DNA of 64,000 nucleotides, taken from positions 1 to 64,000 of the forward strand of contig DYFV01000008.1 in the NCBI GenBank assembly GCA_020725025.1, read 5' to 3'. Shown piece after piece: positions 41,092 to 50,184 of the stretch (the stretch's first letter is position 1; each line of letters opens with the position of its first letter). The stretch comes from Azoarcus sp. GTDB lineage: Bacteria > Pseudomonadota > Gammaproteobacteria > Burkholderiales > Rhodocyclaceae. The notes beneath the pieces are model-generated. The model was given only the letters and a program-made list of their open reading frames with translations. It had not been told where the DNA came from and ran no database searches. The position numbers and the translations under genes were made by a program.

Positions 41092-43629
41092 ATGAAGCGA
41101 TCTCCGCGCCCTCCGCTTTCTCCCCCCCGGTGCGCGATCGAGCTGCTGCGCCGGCTGCGCAGCAGCCTGGTGACGCGGGTCAGCCTGATCATCGGCGGCT
41201 TCGGTGCCGCCATCGCCCTCGGGTTCGGGGTGGTGACCGCGACGCTCATGGCCGAGTTCGAGCTGAAGCGGCACCTCGCGCACACCGAAGACCTCCTGGG
41301 GACGGTCGAGCGCACCGTCCAGATCGCCTGTTTCACCGGCGAGGGAACGCTGGCGACCGAGGTCGCCAAGGGTTTGATGACCAACCCCTCCATCGCCGCC
41401 GTGCGCATCGTGTCCGACGACTTCACGCTCGCCGAGATGCGCCGGCCTTCCTCCCTCGAGCACGCGACGCACGAGGTGCGCAGGAAGGTCTACTCGCCTT
41501 TCGATGCCGGGCAGCCGGTCGGCGAGATCGTGATCGAGGCCGACACGGACTTCATCGTGGCGCAGGCAGAAGAGCATTCGAGCCTCTTCTCGGCCTTCCT
41601 GATGCTCGAGGCCATCGTCGTCACGGTGATCGTCGCCCTGCTCATCCTGCGCGTCGTCGTCCGCCCGATCGCGTGCTTTGCCGGCGAGTTGCACCAATTC
41701 GACGGCGGCACCAGAACCTGCCTGTCTCCGCCGCGCGGCCACGAGGCGAACGAAATCGGACGACTGGCCGCGGCGTTCAACCGGATGATCGACAGCCTGG
41801 CCGGCCTGCTGGACAAGGAACGCGCCATGAGCGAAAAGGTCGCCCGCAGCGAACAGCGCTTCCGCACCCTGGCGGAGAATTCTCCCGACATCATCCTCCG
41901 CTACGACAGCGACCTGCGTCCGATCTTCGCCAACCCGGCCTATCTGCGCGAGATCGAGGCCGCACGCCGCGTCGAGGAGGACGACGCGTGGCTGCCGACG
42001 ATGCCGCGCGAGCAGTTCCTCGCGCGCCTGGGCATGGTGGTCGGCACAGGCGTTTCCGACCGCATGCAATGGGAATGGAGATCCGCTTCTGGCCAGGCCA
42101 TCCACTACGAGATGTACGTGGTGGCGGAGTACGACAGCGACCGCGGGATCATCGGCGCCCTGGTCATCGGCCGGAACATCAGCGAGCGCAAGGAGATCGA
42201 GCGGCAGCTGGTACACCAGGCGACCCACGACGTGCTCACCGGCCTTCCCAACCGCGCCCTGCTCAAGGACCGCCTGCAGCATGCCATCGCGCGGGCGCAA
42301 CGGGACGAGGAGATCGTCGCCCTCGTCTTCATCGACCTCGACCACTTCAAGGACATCAACGACAGCCTCGGCCACGACGCCGGCGACGAGCTCCTGAAAG
42401 CGGTGGCCGCGCGCCTGCTCGCCGAATCGCGGGATAGCGACACGGTGGCGCGCCTGGGCGGCGACGAGTTCGTGGTCGTGCTCGAAGGCTGCGCCGACCG
42501 CCTCTATCTCGAAGCCACGGTACAGCGGCTCCACGACGCGGTCGGCCGAGCCTGCCAGGTGGGCGGACACCGCGTCTTCCCCGCTGCCAGCGTGGGGATC
42601 GCGGTGTTTCCCGAGGACGGAACCGATGTCGACGTGCTCATGCGCAGCGCCGACACCGCCATGTACGTCGCCAAGGGCGAAGGCCGCAACCACTACCGCT
42701 TCTTCTCCGCCGAGATGAACGAGGCACTGCGCGAGTGGATGAAGCTGTCCACCGACCTGCACTGCGCGATCGAGAACGGCGAGTTCGCCCTTCATTTCCA
42801 GCCGAAGGTGCGGGCGACCGACCACGAGCCCGTCGGCATGGAGGCGCTCGTTCGCTGGAATCACCCCGAGCTGGGCCTCATCCCTCCGGTGCGCTTCATC
42901 CCGGTGGCGGAGAAGTGCGGACTCATCGGTCCCATCGGCGAGTGGGTGCTCGGCGAAGCCTGCCGCCAGACGCGGGCCTGGCTCGACCAGGGCCTGGACC
43001 CCGGACGGGTGGCCGTCAACCTCTCGGCGGCCCAGTGCGAAGGCCCCCTGCTGCCGCTGCAGATACGGCGCGCGCTCGACGCCCACGGCCTGTCGGGGGC
43101 CCATCTTGAGGTGGAGATCACCGAGAGCATCGCCATGGCCGATGCGGAGGAATCCATCCGCGCCTTCTGGGCCCTTCGCGACATGGGCGTCCAGATCGCG
43201 GTGGACGACTTCGGTACCGGCTATTCCTCCCTCAGCTACCTCAAGCGTCTGCCGGTGGACGTGCTGAAGATCGACCGCTCTTTCGTTCAGGACATCGAGA
43301 GCGACGCCAACGACAGGGAGATCATCCGCGCCATCACCGCCATGGCGCACAGCCTGGGGCTGCGCGTGGTGGCGGAAGGCGTCGAGACGCTGCCCCAGCT
43401 GGAGTTCCTCCACGGCGTGGGCTGCGACCAGCTCCAGGGCTATTTCTTCAGCCGGCCGATTCCGGCCGACGCCATGACGGCGGCGCTGCGCGGCAGAGGT
43501 CGGACGGCCGCCGCGGCGCTCCCTCCGATGCGACAGCATCCGGCAATGGCAGGCAGAGAATCGACCAGGGGCCCCCGCATCCGGGAAGAGCGGGTCGGCT
43601 CGCCCCAAGACGGGAGCGGCACACCGTGA
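41092..43629 (+). CDS. Membrane PAS-GGDEF-EAL protein with periplasmic sensor
   Basis: 845 residues: membrane helix at about 28-50, periplasmic domain of about 115 residues, second helix at about 168-190, HAMP (190-245), PAS (262-370), GGDEF at 456-460 with inhibitory RDSD five residues before it, EAL at 584-586 with DDFGTGYSSL and LKIDRSF intact. Both c-di-GMP synthesis and hydrolysis are possible. The last 50 residues are a disordered Arg/Pro-rich tail. It overlaps the porin-like gene (GTGA), which in turn overlaps the binding-protein gene, so all three form one operon. The periplasmic domain probably reads a signal from those partners. Confidence 0.92.
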   Translation: MKRSPRPPLSPPRCAIELLRRLRSSLVTRVSLIIGGFGAAIALGFGVVTATLMAEFELKRHLAHTEDLLGTVERTVQIACFTGEGTLATEVAKGLMTNPSIAAVRIVSDDFTLAEMRRPSSLEHATHEVRRKVYSPFDAGQPVGEIVIEADTDFIVAQAEEHSSLFSAFLMLEAIVVTVIVALLILRVVVRPIACFAGELHQFDGGTRTCLSPPRGHEANEIGRLAAAFNRMIDSLAGLLDKERAMSEKVARSEQRFRTLAENSPDIILRYDSDLRPIFANPAYLREIEAARRVEEDDAWLPTMPREQFLARLGMVVGTGVSDRMQWEWRSASGQAIHYEMYVVAEYDSDRGIIGALVIGRNISERKEIERQLVHQATHDVLTGLPNRALLKDRLQHAIARAQRDEEIVALVFIDLDHFKDINDSLGHDAGDELLKAVAARLLAESRDSDTVARLGGDEFVVVLEGCADRLYLEATVQRLHDAVGRACQVGGHRVFPAASVGIAVFPEDGTDVDVLMRSADTAMYVAKGEGRNHYRFFSAEMNEALREWMKLSTDLHCAIENGEFALHFQPKVRATDHEPVGMEALVRWNHPELGLIPPVRFIPVAEKCGLIGPIGEWVLGEACRQTRAWLDQGLDPGRVAVNLSAAQCEGPLLPLQIRRALDAHGLSGAHLEVEITESIAMADAEESIRAFWALRDMGVQIAVDDFGTGYSSLSYLKRLPVDVLKIDRSFVQDIESDANDREIIRAITAMAHSLGLRVVAEGVETLPQLEFLHGVGCDQLQGYFFSRPIPADAMTAALRGRGRTAAAALPPMRQHPAMAGRESTRGPRIREERVGSPQDGSGTP

Positions 43630-44873
43630 GCCGGCGACGCCGCGCGCAACGCCTGCTGCGGCAGCTCGCCTTCGCCGGCCTCGGCTGGGCGAGCGCGGCA
43701 GCGGCACAGGACGGCGGCGGTCCATCCTTCTCCCTGTCCGGATTCGGCACCCTGGGCGCCACCTGGCACGCCCGGGAGGGCGTGGAGTTCCGCCGTGATG
43801 CCACGCAACCGTCGGGCACGCGCGGCAACGAAGTCTCGCTCGAGCCGGACTCGATCCTCGGCGTGCAGGCGACGGCCGTGTTCACCCCCGCGCTCGAGGC
43901 CACCGTGCAGCTCATGAGCCGCAACACCGTGGACGCGGGCTACCGGCCCCAGGTCGCCTGGGTCTACCTCAAGTTCAAGCCCTCGGAGAACAGCGCCGTC
44001 AGGTTCGGACGACTGGGGATCGAGCTCTACATGCAGGGCGACGCCGCCGACATCGGCTACGCCAACCCGACGATGCGCCAGACGCTGGTGATCGCGCCCG
44101 CGCGCTACGACGGCATCGACGCGGAAACGACGCTGCCGCTCGGGCCCGGCCTCCTGCGCGTGAAGGGCATGGTCGGCCTCACCGCCGGCAGGGCGGAATT
44201 CGGCGGCGACGTTTTCGACACGAGCGGCGCCTTCCTGCGTTTCGGCCTGGTCGACTACATGGTCGGCGATCTGACCCTGCGCGCCGGGGGCGGCCGCCTC
44301 GAGCAAGAGCACGAAGTGTCGAGCCCGGGCTACGCTGCGCTCGTCGCCGGACTCGCCGTTACCCCCAATGCGCGGGAGCTCATCGACGCCATTTCGCTCG
44401 AGGGCCGCCGCTTCGATTACTACACCGTGGCCGCCGCCTACGACTCCGGGCGCTGGTTCTGGCTGGCGAGCCTCGGCGCGGCCTCTTCCCCCGGACTGCC
44501 GACCATCCACGGCTTCAGCGCCCACGCCGGGCGCCGCTTCGGCCGATTTGCGCCCTACGTCTCCTGGTACGGTCAGCACACGAAAGGCGATTTCGTCCGG
44601 ACCGGCATCCCCGCGGGCCTTTCGCCCGCGACCGACGCCTTGAATGCGGCAGCCGACATCGCCCAGTCGAGCAGCCGATACAATCATCACGGCCTCGCCC
44701 TCGGCATGCGTTACGAGCTCTCCAGCCAGTCCGCGCTGAAGCTGCAGGTGGACCGCATCCGCTACCGCAACTCGGACAACATCATCGACCCCGAGGCCGC
44801 GGCCGAGCCCAGCTGGGCAAGGCGAACCCGGAGCCTGACCGTCTGGTCGGCCGCACTGGAGTTCGTGTTCTGA
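43626..44873 (+). CDS. Outer-membrane porin-like beta-barrel protein
   Basis: 415 residues from GTG 43626, whose last bases overlap the previous stop. Signal peptide to about residue 28 (ending AAAAQ), then alternating beta-strand sequence starting FSLSGFGTLGATW and ending in phenylalanine (AALEFVF), the usual signal for barrel insertion. It resembles gram-negative porins of the phosphate/general type without a close named family. It overlaps the following gene by one base (TGATG). As part of an operon with a c-di-GMP enzyme and a small binding protein it may bring in or present the sensed ligand. Confidence 0.8.
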   Translation: MSRRRRAQRLLRQLAFAGLGWASAAAAQDGGGPSFSLSGFGTLGATWHAREGVEFRRDATQPSGTRGNEVSLEPDSILGVQATAVFTPALEATVQLMSRNTVDAGYRPQVAWVYLKFKPSENSAVRFGRLGIELYMQGDAADIGYANPTMRQTLVIAPARYDGIDAETTLPLGPGLLRVKGMVGLTAGRAEFGGDVFDTSGAFLRFGLVDYMVGDLTLRAGGGRLEQEHEVSSPGYAALVAGLAVTPNARELIDAISLEGRRFDYYTVAAAYDSGRWFWLASLGAASSPGLPTIHGFSAHAGRRFGRFAPYVSWYGQHTKGDFVRTGIPAGLSPATDALNAAADIAQSSSRYNHHGLALGMRYELSSQSALKLQVDRIRYRNSDNIIDPEAAAEPSWARRTRSLTVWSAALEFVF

Positions 44874-45310
44874 TGAGCCGCCTTTCCAAAGCACGCCGCA
44901 CGCTCGCATCGGCCTTGCTGCTCGTGCAGCTCCTTCCCGCCCACGCGGAGATGGTGGTGGTCATGAGCGCAAACAGCCCGGTGAGCACGCTGAGCAGGAA
45001 CGACGTGGTCAACATCTATATGGGCCGCTATCGCCAGCTGCCCGACGGCTCACCCGCGATCCCGCTCGACGCGCCGCCCGATTCCGAGGAGCATCGCGCC
45101 TTCTACCGCGCGCTCGTGGACCGCAGCCCGGAGGAGATCAAGGCCTACTGGGCGCGCCTTGTATTCGCCGGCCGCACCCGGCCGCCCGTGCCGACGAGCG
45201 GGATCGCGGCCATGCGCTCGGAGGTCGCGCACCACCCGAACATGCTCGGCTACATGGAGCGCAAGGACGTCGGCCCGCAGCTGAGGATCGTCTTCGCGCT
45301 GAAGGAGTAG
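44873..45310 (+). CDS. Small PstS-like periplasmic binding protein
   Basis: 145 residues: signal peptide ending LLPAHA (residue 25), then a domain with VVVMSANSPVSTLSRNDVVN and IYMGRYRQLPDGS, the pattern of one lobe of phosphate-type (PBP-like) substrate-binding proteins. It is about half the length of a full PstS, so it has only one lobe or a reduced pocket. No ABC permease or ATPase gene is near. Encoded by the last gene of the GGDEF-EAL/porin operon, it is probably a ligand sensor rather than a transporter part. A strong terminator follows. Confidence 0.8.
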   Translation: MSRLSKARRTLASALLLVQLLPAHAEMVVVMSANSPVSTLSRNDVVNIYMGRYRQLPDGSPAIPLDAPPDSEEHRAFYRALVDRSPEEIKAYWARLVFAGRTRPPVPTSGIAAMRSEVAHHPNMLGYMERKDVGPQLRIVFALKE

Positions 45311-45339
45311 GGCTGCGGGCGGACGGCCCGCCCGCAGCC
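45311..45339. terminator. Bidirectional hairpin between the sensor operon and the formate dehydrogenase operon
   Basis: GGCTGCGGGCGG ACGGC CCGCCCGCAGCC: perfect 12-base stem, five-base loop, starting one base after the binding-protein stop and ending nine bases before the convergent gamma-subunit stop. The strongest hairpin in the window. Confidence 0.7.
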
Positions 45340-45347
45340 GACGGGGC

Positions 45348-46349
45348 TCAGCCGTTGCCCGGCTTGCCCGTCTTGACGTCGTTGTACCAGAACTCGTGGT
45401 GCTCCTTGGCCCACGACTCGTCCACGACACCCGTCTTCATGGACTGGTAGGCGCCCTCGACGCCGATGGTGCCCATGTAGATGTGCCCCAGCGACAGCGC
45501 GATGAAGAGGATGGAAGCGGTGGCATGGATGACGTTCGCCCACTGCATGGTGGCGCGCGTCTGGCCGAAGTTGGGGAAATCCATCACCAGCCCGGAGGCG
45601 GCCACGACCAGTCCGAGGAAGGTCACGCCGATCCAGAACCAGCTCTTCTCCCCGAAGTTGAAGCGCCCCGACGGCACGTGCTCCCCGGTCGCCAGCCCGC
45701 CCGCCTTGCGGATCCACAGCGCGTCGCAGGCTTGCCAGATGTTGTCGCGGGCAAAGGCGACGATCATCAGCAGGGTGAACACGATGAAGACCGGGCCCAG
45801 GTAGTTGTGGACGTTCTTCCCGGCGAGCAGCAGCACCGCCAGGAAGTCGTTGCCGAACACCGGTGCGAGCACGTGCCTGCCGAACAGGATGGCGAGGCCG
45901 GTGACCGCCAGGACCACGAAGGTGATGGCGGTGCCCCAGTGCACGAAGCGCTCGAAGGCCGAGAAGCGCTGCATGCTGCGCCCGGTGGGCGTGCCGTGCA
46001 CCTTGAGCGCTCCCTTCACGAGGAAGAAGAGCGCGATGGCGGTGGGCACCACCAGCAGCAGGATCCCGCCGTAGAAGGTGATCGGCCCGTTGCGCACCGT
46101 CCGCCAGGTGTTGCCCTGGCTCTGGATCAGCACTTCGGTCTCGGGACCGCGCACGGTGGTGAAGGCCGGCTCGCCCGAGCGCACTTCCCGCCAGACGGGC
46201 GCGTTGTTGAGCGGCTGGGTCTGCTGGCGCTGGACCTGTTCTTCGGCAGCCGACTGGGCAAGCGCCGGTGCGCCAGCGAACGCGAGCAGCCACGCCGCGA
46301 GCAGGAGGAGAAGCGCCCCTCCTGCCCGACGCCTGAGTAGCATCGTCAT
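45348..46349 (-). CDS. Formate dehydrogenase gamma subunit, cytochrome b556
   Basis: 333 residues: signal peptide (1-30), a periplasmic segment of about 60 residues, then four to five membrane helices with haem-ligand histidines (RFVHWGTAIT, AGKNVHNYLGPV, ANVIHATASI, LGHIYMGTIG). It takes electrons from the FeS beta subunit to quinone. FdnI of E. coli lacks the N-terminal extension, which is common in beta-proteobacterial forms. Start at ATG 46349 behind GAGGAGAACGCC. Last gene of the operon, 10 bases after the small lipoprotein. Confidence 0.92.
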   Translation of the reverse strand: MTMLLRRRAGGALLLLLAAWLLAFAGAPALAQSAAEEQVQRQQTQPLNNAPVWREVRSGEPAFTTVRGPETEVLIQSQGNTWRTVRNGPITFYGGILLLVVPTAIALFFLVKGALKVHGTPTGRSMQRFSAFERFVHWGTAITFVVLAVTGLAILFGRHVLAPVFGNDFLAVLLLAGKNVHNYLGPVFIVFTLLMIVAFARDNIWQACDALWIRKAGGLATGEHVPSGRFNFGEKSWFWIGVTFLGLVVAASGLVMDFPNFGQTRATMQWANVIHATASILFIALSLGHIYMGTIGVEGAYQSMKTGVVDESWAKEHHEFWYNDVKTGKPGNG

Positions 46350-46359
46350 GGCGTTCTCC

Positions 46360-46584
46360 TCATTCCACGCGAACGTATTCGTTCTGCCCGCGCGTGCGCT
46401 CACGCACAGCCCTCTCCCAGGCGGCCTTGTCGCCGTTGAAGGCGGGACCGTCCCACGGCGGGTTGTCCGCCTTGCCCTGGTAGGTGCCTTGCTCGTAGCG
46501 CGCCACCTGCGGCTGCTCGCCGCAGCCGGCCAGCACGAGGCCGAGGGCCGCCGACAGGCCGATCACGAAGGTCTTGGTGCTCAT
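46360..46584 (-). CDS. Small lipoprotein of the formate dehydrogenase operon
   Basis: 74 residues with a type II signal peptide: lipobox LAGC at residues 18-21, so Cys21 becomes the lipidated N-terminus. The mature 54 residues (CGEQPQVARYEQGTYQGKAD onwards) are polar, with GKADNPPWDGPAFNGDKAAW likely to be a conserved core. It overlaps the beta-subunit gene by four bases (ATGA) and precedes the gamma gene by ten, so it is expressed with the enzyme and may be an extra subunit or assembly factor at the membrane. No named family recalled with certainty. Confidence 0.75.
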   Translation of the reverse strand: MSTKTFVIGLSAALGLVLAGCGEQPQVARYEQGTYQGKADNPPWDGPAFNGDKAAWERAVRERTRGQNEYVRVE

Positions 46585-47243
46585 TTCTTCTCCTCCCCTG
46601 CAACCGGGGTCACGCCGCCCGGGGCGGCCTTGCCGGCGCTCGCGCCACCACCGGTATCCGGACCGTAGGCCGTGAGCCAGCCCCAGGCCTCGGTGCCCTT
46701 GCCCCGCCGCAGTACGCGGTCGCGGAAGATGTTGGAAAGCTCGGCCGCATCGCCGGCGAGCAGCGCCTTGGTCGAGCACATCTCGGCGCATAGCGGCAGC
46801 TTGCCTTCGGCGAGCCGGTTGCGGCCGTACTTCTCGAACTCGGCCTGGGAGCCGTGCTCCTCCGGTCCGCCGGCGCAGAAGGTGCACTTGTCCATCTTGC
46901 CGCGCGCGCCGAAGGCCGCCTGCCCCGCGGGGAACTGCGGCGCGCCGAAGGGACAGGCATAGAAGCAGTAGCCGCAGCCGATGCAGCCGTCCTTGTCGTG
47001 GAGCACCACGCCTTCCTCGGTGCGGTAGAAGACGTTGGTGGGACACACCGCCATGCAGGGCGCGTCGGAGCAGTGCATGCAGGCGACCGAGATCGAGCGC
47101 TCGCCGGGCACCCCGTCGTTGAGGGTGACCACGCGGCGGCGGTTCACCCCCCACGGCACCTCGTTCTCGTTCTTGCAGGCGGTGACGCAGCCGTTGCACT
47201 CGATGCAGCGCTCGGCGTCACACAGGAATTTCATGCGTGCCAT
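46581..47243 (-). CDS. fdhB: Formate dehydrogenase beta subunit, four [4Fe-4S] clusters
   Basis: 220 residues with four cysteine quartets: 13/16/19/23, 55/58/63/67, 87/90/93/97 and 120/123/152/156. It carries electrons from the molybdenum subunit to the cytochrome b. Unlike E. coli FdnH (294 residues), there is no C-terminal membrane helix, so it must be held by the gamma subunit or the lipoprotein. It has no signal peptide; export with the Tat-targeted alpha subunit is inferred. It lies 19 bases after fdhA and overlaps the lipoprotein gene. Confidence 0.94.
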   Translation of the reverse strand: MARMKFLCDAERCIECNGCVTACKNENEVPWGVNRRRVVTLNDGVPGERSISVACMHCSDAPCMAVCPTNVFYRTEEGVVLHDKDGCIGCGYCFYACPFGAPQFPAGQAAFGARGKMDKCTFCAGGPEEHGSQAEFEKYGRNRLAEGKLPLCAEMCSTKALLAGDAAELSNIFRDRVLRRGKGTEAWGWLTAYGPDTGGGASAGKAAPGGVTPVAGEEKK

Positions 47244-47262
47244 CTTCTCTCTCCTCTCCCCT

Positions 47263-50169
47263 TCACGCCTTCATCACGCGGCACAAGGTGGTCTTGGATT
47301 CCTGCATCATGGTCACCGAGTCGTAACCGTAGGTGGTGGCGGTGTTCACCGCCTCGCCGCGCACGATGGGCGCCGCGCCCTCGGGGTAGAACTCCAGCAT
47401 GTCGCGCCCCTGCCACCAACCGGAGAAGTGGAAGGGCAGGAACACCGTGCCCGGCGCCACCCGCTGGGTGACCTGGGCGCGCACCTTGAGCCTGGCCTTG
47501 GTGGGAGACTCGACCCACATGTACTCGCCGTTGCGGATGCCCTGGTCGTTGGCGTCCTTGGGGTTGATCTCGGCGAACATCTCCTGCTGCAGCTCGGCGA
47601 GCCACGGGTTGGAGCGGGTCTCCTCGCCCCCGCCCTCGTACTCCACCAGGCGCCCGGAGGTCATGATCAGCGGATACTCCTTCGAGATGTCCTTGACCTT
47701 CTCCTGCAGCGACTTGTACAGCGTGGGCAGGCGCCAGAACTTCATCTTGTCGTCGTGGGTGGGGTATTTCTCCACGAGATCCGGGCGCGGCGAGTAGATC
47801 GGCTCGCGGTGCAGCGGGATCGGGTCGGGGAAGTTCCACACCAGCGCCCGCGCCTTGGCGTTGCCGAAGGGATGGCAGCCGTGGTTCTTCATGACGACGC
47901 GCTGGATGCCGCCGGAGAGGTCGGTCTTCCAGTTCTTGCCCTCGGCGGCCTCTTTCTCGGCGTCGGTGAGCTCGTCCCACCAGCCCAGCTTCTTCAGCAG
48001 CACGTGGTCGAACTCGGGATAGCCCATCTGCAGGTCGGCGCCCTTGGAGGCCGAGCCCTCCTCGGCGAGCAGCGACACGCCCTCGCGCTCCACGCCGAAG
48101 TTGGCGCGGAAGTTTCCGCCGCCGTCCATGACGTGCTTGGAGGTGTCGTACAGGTTGGGCGTGCCAGGGTGCTTGAGCTCGGCGGTGCCGAAGCACGGCC
48201 ACGGCAGGCCGAAGTACTCGCCGTCGCAGGGACCGCCCACGGCCTTCAGCGTCTTGACGTCGAAGGTGGCCATGTGCTTCATGTGCAGCTTCAGCCGCTC
48301 GGGCGACTGGCCGGTGTAGCCGATGGTCCACGTGCCCCGGTTGATCTCGCGCAGGATGTCCTCGGGCACCGGCTCGTCCCAGCCCTGCTTGTCCTTCACC
48401 ACCTGGTAGTTCTTCACCAGCTCGTCCCCGAAGCCGAACTTCCTGGCGAAGGCGAGCATGATGGTGTGGTCGGGCTTGGACTCGAACAGCGGCTCGATCA
48501 CCTTCTCGCGCCACTGGAGGGAGCGGTTCGAGGCGGTGGCGGAGCCGGAGGTCTCGAACTGGGTGCAGGCGGGCAGGAGATACACGCCGTCCTTCCTCAC
48601 CATCGCCGCCATGGAGGCGGTGGCCGAGGGATAGGGGTCGATCACCACCAGGGTGTCGAGCTTCTTCATCGCCTCGACCATCTCGGCGCCGCGGGTCTGG
48701 CTGTTGGGCGCATGGCCCCAGTAGACCACCGCGCGCAGGTTGCCCGGCTGGTCGATGAGCTCGGGGTTCTCCAGCACCCCGTCGATCCAGCGCGACACGG
48801 TGATGCCGGACTTGGTCATGAGCTCGGGCGTGGCGAAGCGCGCCTTGGCCCACTCGTAGTCGACGCCCCACACCTTGCACCAGTGCTTCCAGGAGCCTTC
48901 CGCGAGGCCGTAGTAGCCGGGCAGCGAGTCGGGGTTGGGGCCCACGTCGGTCGCGCCCTGCACGTTGTCGTGGCCGCGGAAGATGTTGGTGCCGCCGCCC
49001 GACACGCCCACGTTGCCGAGCACCAGCTGCAGGATGCACATGGCGCGCACGTTGGCGTTGCCGATGGTGTGCTGGGTCTGGCCCATGCACCAGACGACCG
49101 TCGAGGGCCGGTTCTTGGCCATGGTCTCGGCGACCTTGTAGACCTGCTCCTCGGGGATGCCGGTTACTTCCAGCACCCGGTCCGGGGTCCACTTCATGAT
49201 CTCTTCGCGGGCCTTGTCCAGACCGTAGACCCGCTGGCGGATGTACTCCTTGTCCTCCCAGCCGTTCTGGAAGATGTGATACAGGATGCCCCAGATGAAG
49301 GGGATGTCGGTGCCCGAGCGGATGCGCACGTAATAGTCGGCCTTGGCCGCGGTGCGGGTGAAGCGCGGATCGACCACCACCACCTTGCAGCCGTTCTCCT
49401 TGGCATGCAGCAGGTGCAGCATCGACACCGGGTGCGCCTCGGCGGCGTTCGAGCCGATGTAGAGCGCCGCCTTGGCGTTCTGCATGTCGTTGTAGGAGTT
49501 GGTCATGGCGCCGTAGCCCCAGGTGTTCGCCACGCCCGCCACGGTGGTGGAGTGGCAGATGCGCGCCTGGTGGTCCATGTTGTTGGTGCCCCAGAAGGAC
49601 ACGAACTTGCGCATGAGGTAGGCCTGCTCGTTGGAGTGCTTGGACGAGCCGATCCAGTACACCGCGTCGGGGCCCGACTCCTGGCGGATCTTGAGCAGCC
49701 GGTCGCCCACCTCCTGGAGGGCCTGGTCCCAGGAGATCTTCTGGTACTTGCCGTCCACCAGCTTCATCGGATACTTGAGGCGGTGCTCGCCGTGGCCGTG
49801 CTCGCGGATCGACGCCCCCTTGGCGCAGTGCGCGCCGAGGTTGAGCGGCGAGTCGAACACCGGCTCCTGGCGGATCCACACGCCGTTCTTCACCACCGCG
49901 TCGATGGCACAGCCCACCGAGCAGTGGGTGCACACGGTGCGGCGCACTTCCTCGCCGCCGGCACCCTCGGCCGCGGCCGCGCCGCCCGCCGCGTCCGCGG
50001 TATCGATGAGGTTGTAGGGAAGCTGGGTGGCGAGCGCGCCCGCCCCCACGCCCAGGCCGGAGCGCTTGAGGAAGGTGCGCCGGTCCATGGTCTGGCCCAG
50101 ATGGCGCGCGGCGGAACTCCTCAGACTGCGGGCGCCGCCGGCCGCCGCCGAACTCTTCTTGATCAGCAT
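47263..50169 (-). CDS. fdhA: Formate dehydrogenase alpha subunit (molybdopterin, Tat-exported)
   Basis: 968 residues. Twin-arginine signal MDRRTFLKRSGLG at 28-40, preceded by 27 basic residues. The [4Fe-4S] ligands are Cys80, Cys83, Cys87 and Cys115. The molybdenum ligand is Cys205 in HQARICHSTTV: a cysteine enzyme, not selenocysteine. The following His206 is the conserved catalytic histidine. The C-terminal domain binds the second pterin. It oxidises formate in the periplasm, feeding the respiratory chain. The ATG at 50169 with GGGGGACGAG ahead is preferred; ATG 50088 would leave a shorter Tat signal. Preceded by a small Tat-target gene. Confidence 0.96.
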   Translation of the reverse strand: MLIKKSSAAAGGARSLRSSAARHLGQTMDRRTFLKRSGLGVGAGALATQLPYNLIDTADAAGGAAAAEGAGGEEVRRTVCTHCSVGCAIDAVVKNGVWIRQEPVFDSPLNLGAHCAKGASIREHGHGEHRLKYPMKLVDGKYQKISWDQALQEVGDRLLKIRQESGPDAVYWIGSSKHSNEQAYLMRKFVSFWGTNNMDHQARICHSTTVAGVANTWGYGAMTNSYNDMQNAKAALYIGSNAAEAHPVSMLHLLHAKENGCKVVVVDPRFTRTAAKADYYVRIRSGTDIPFIWGILYHIFQNGWEDKEYIRQRVYGLDKAREEIMKWTPDRVLEVTGIPEEQVYKVAETMAKNRPSTVVWCMGQTQHTIGNANVRAMCILQLVLGNVGVSGGGTNIFRGHDNVQGATDVGPNPDSLPGYYGLAEGSWKHWCKVWGVDYEWAKARFATPELMTKSGITVSRWIDGVLENPELIDQPGNLRAVVYWGHAPNSQTRGAEMVEAMKKLDTLVVIDPYPSATASMAAMVRKDGVYLLPACTQFETSGSATASNRSLQWREKVIEPLFESKPDHTIMLAFARKFGFGDELVKNYQVVKDKQGWDEPVPEDILREINRGTWTIGYTGQSPERLKLHMKHMATFDVKTLKAVGGPCDGEYFGLPWPCFGTAELKHPGTPNLYDTSKHVMDGGGNFRANFGVEREGVSLLAEEGSASKGADLQMGYPEFDHVLLKKLGWWDELTDAEKEAAEGKNWKTDLSGGIQRVVMKNHGCHPFGNAKARALVWNFPDPIPLHREPIYSPRPDLVEKYPTHDDKMKFWRLPTLYKSLQEKVKDISKEYPLIMTSGRLVEYEGGGEETRSNPWLAELQQEMFAEINPKDANDQGIRNGEYMWVESPTKARLKVRAQVTQRVAPGTVFLPFHFSGWWQGRDMLEFYPEGAAPIVRGEAVNTATTYGYDSVTMMQESKTTLCRVMKA

Positions 50170-50184
50170 CTTCTCGTCCCCCGC

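Noticed and set aside
40991-41095. 34-codon ORF overlapping the GGDEF-EAL start by ATGA
   Set aside because: No ribosome binding site, composition like non-coding GC-rich DNA, no hydrophobic or domain character.
44873-45310. Truncated phosphate-binding pseudogene
   Set aside because: It has its own signal peptide, a tight start overlap, a clean stop and a terminator, so it appears to be a complete short protein.
47263-50169. Selenocysteine formate dehydrogenase
   Set aside because: The position of the molybdenum ligand is a normal cysteine codon (Cys205) and the frame is open throughout.
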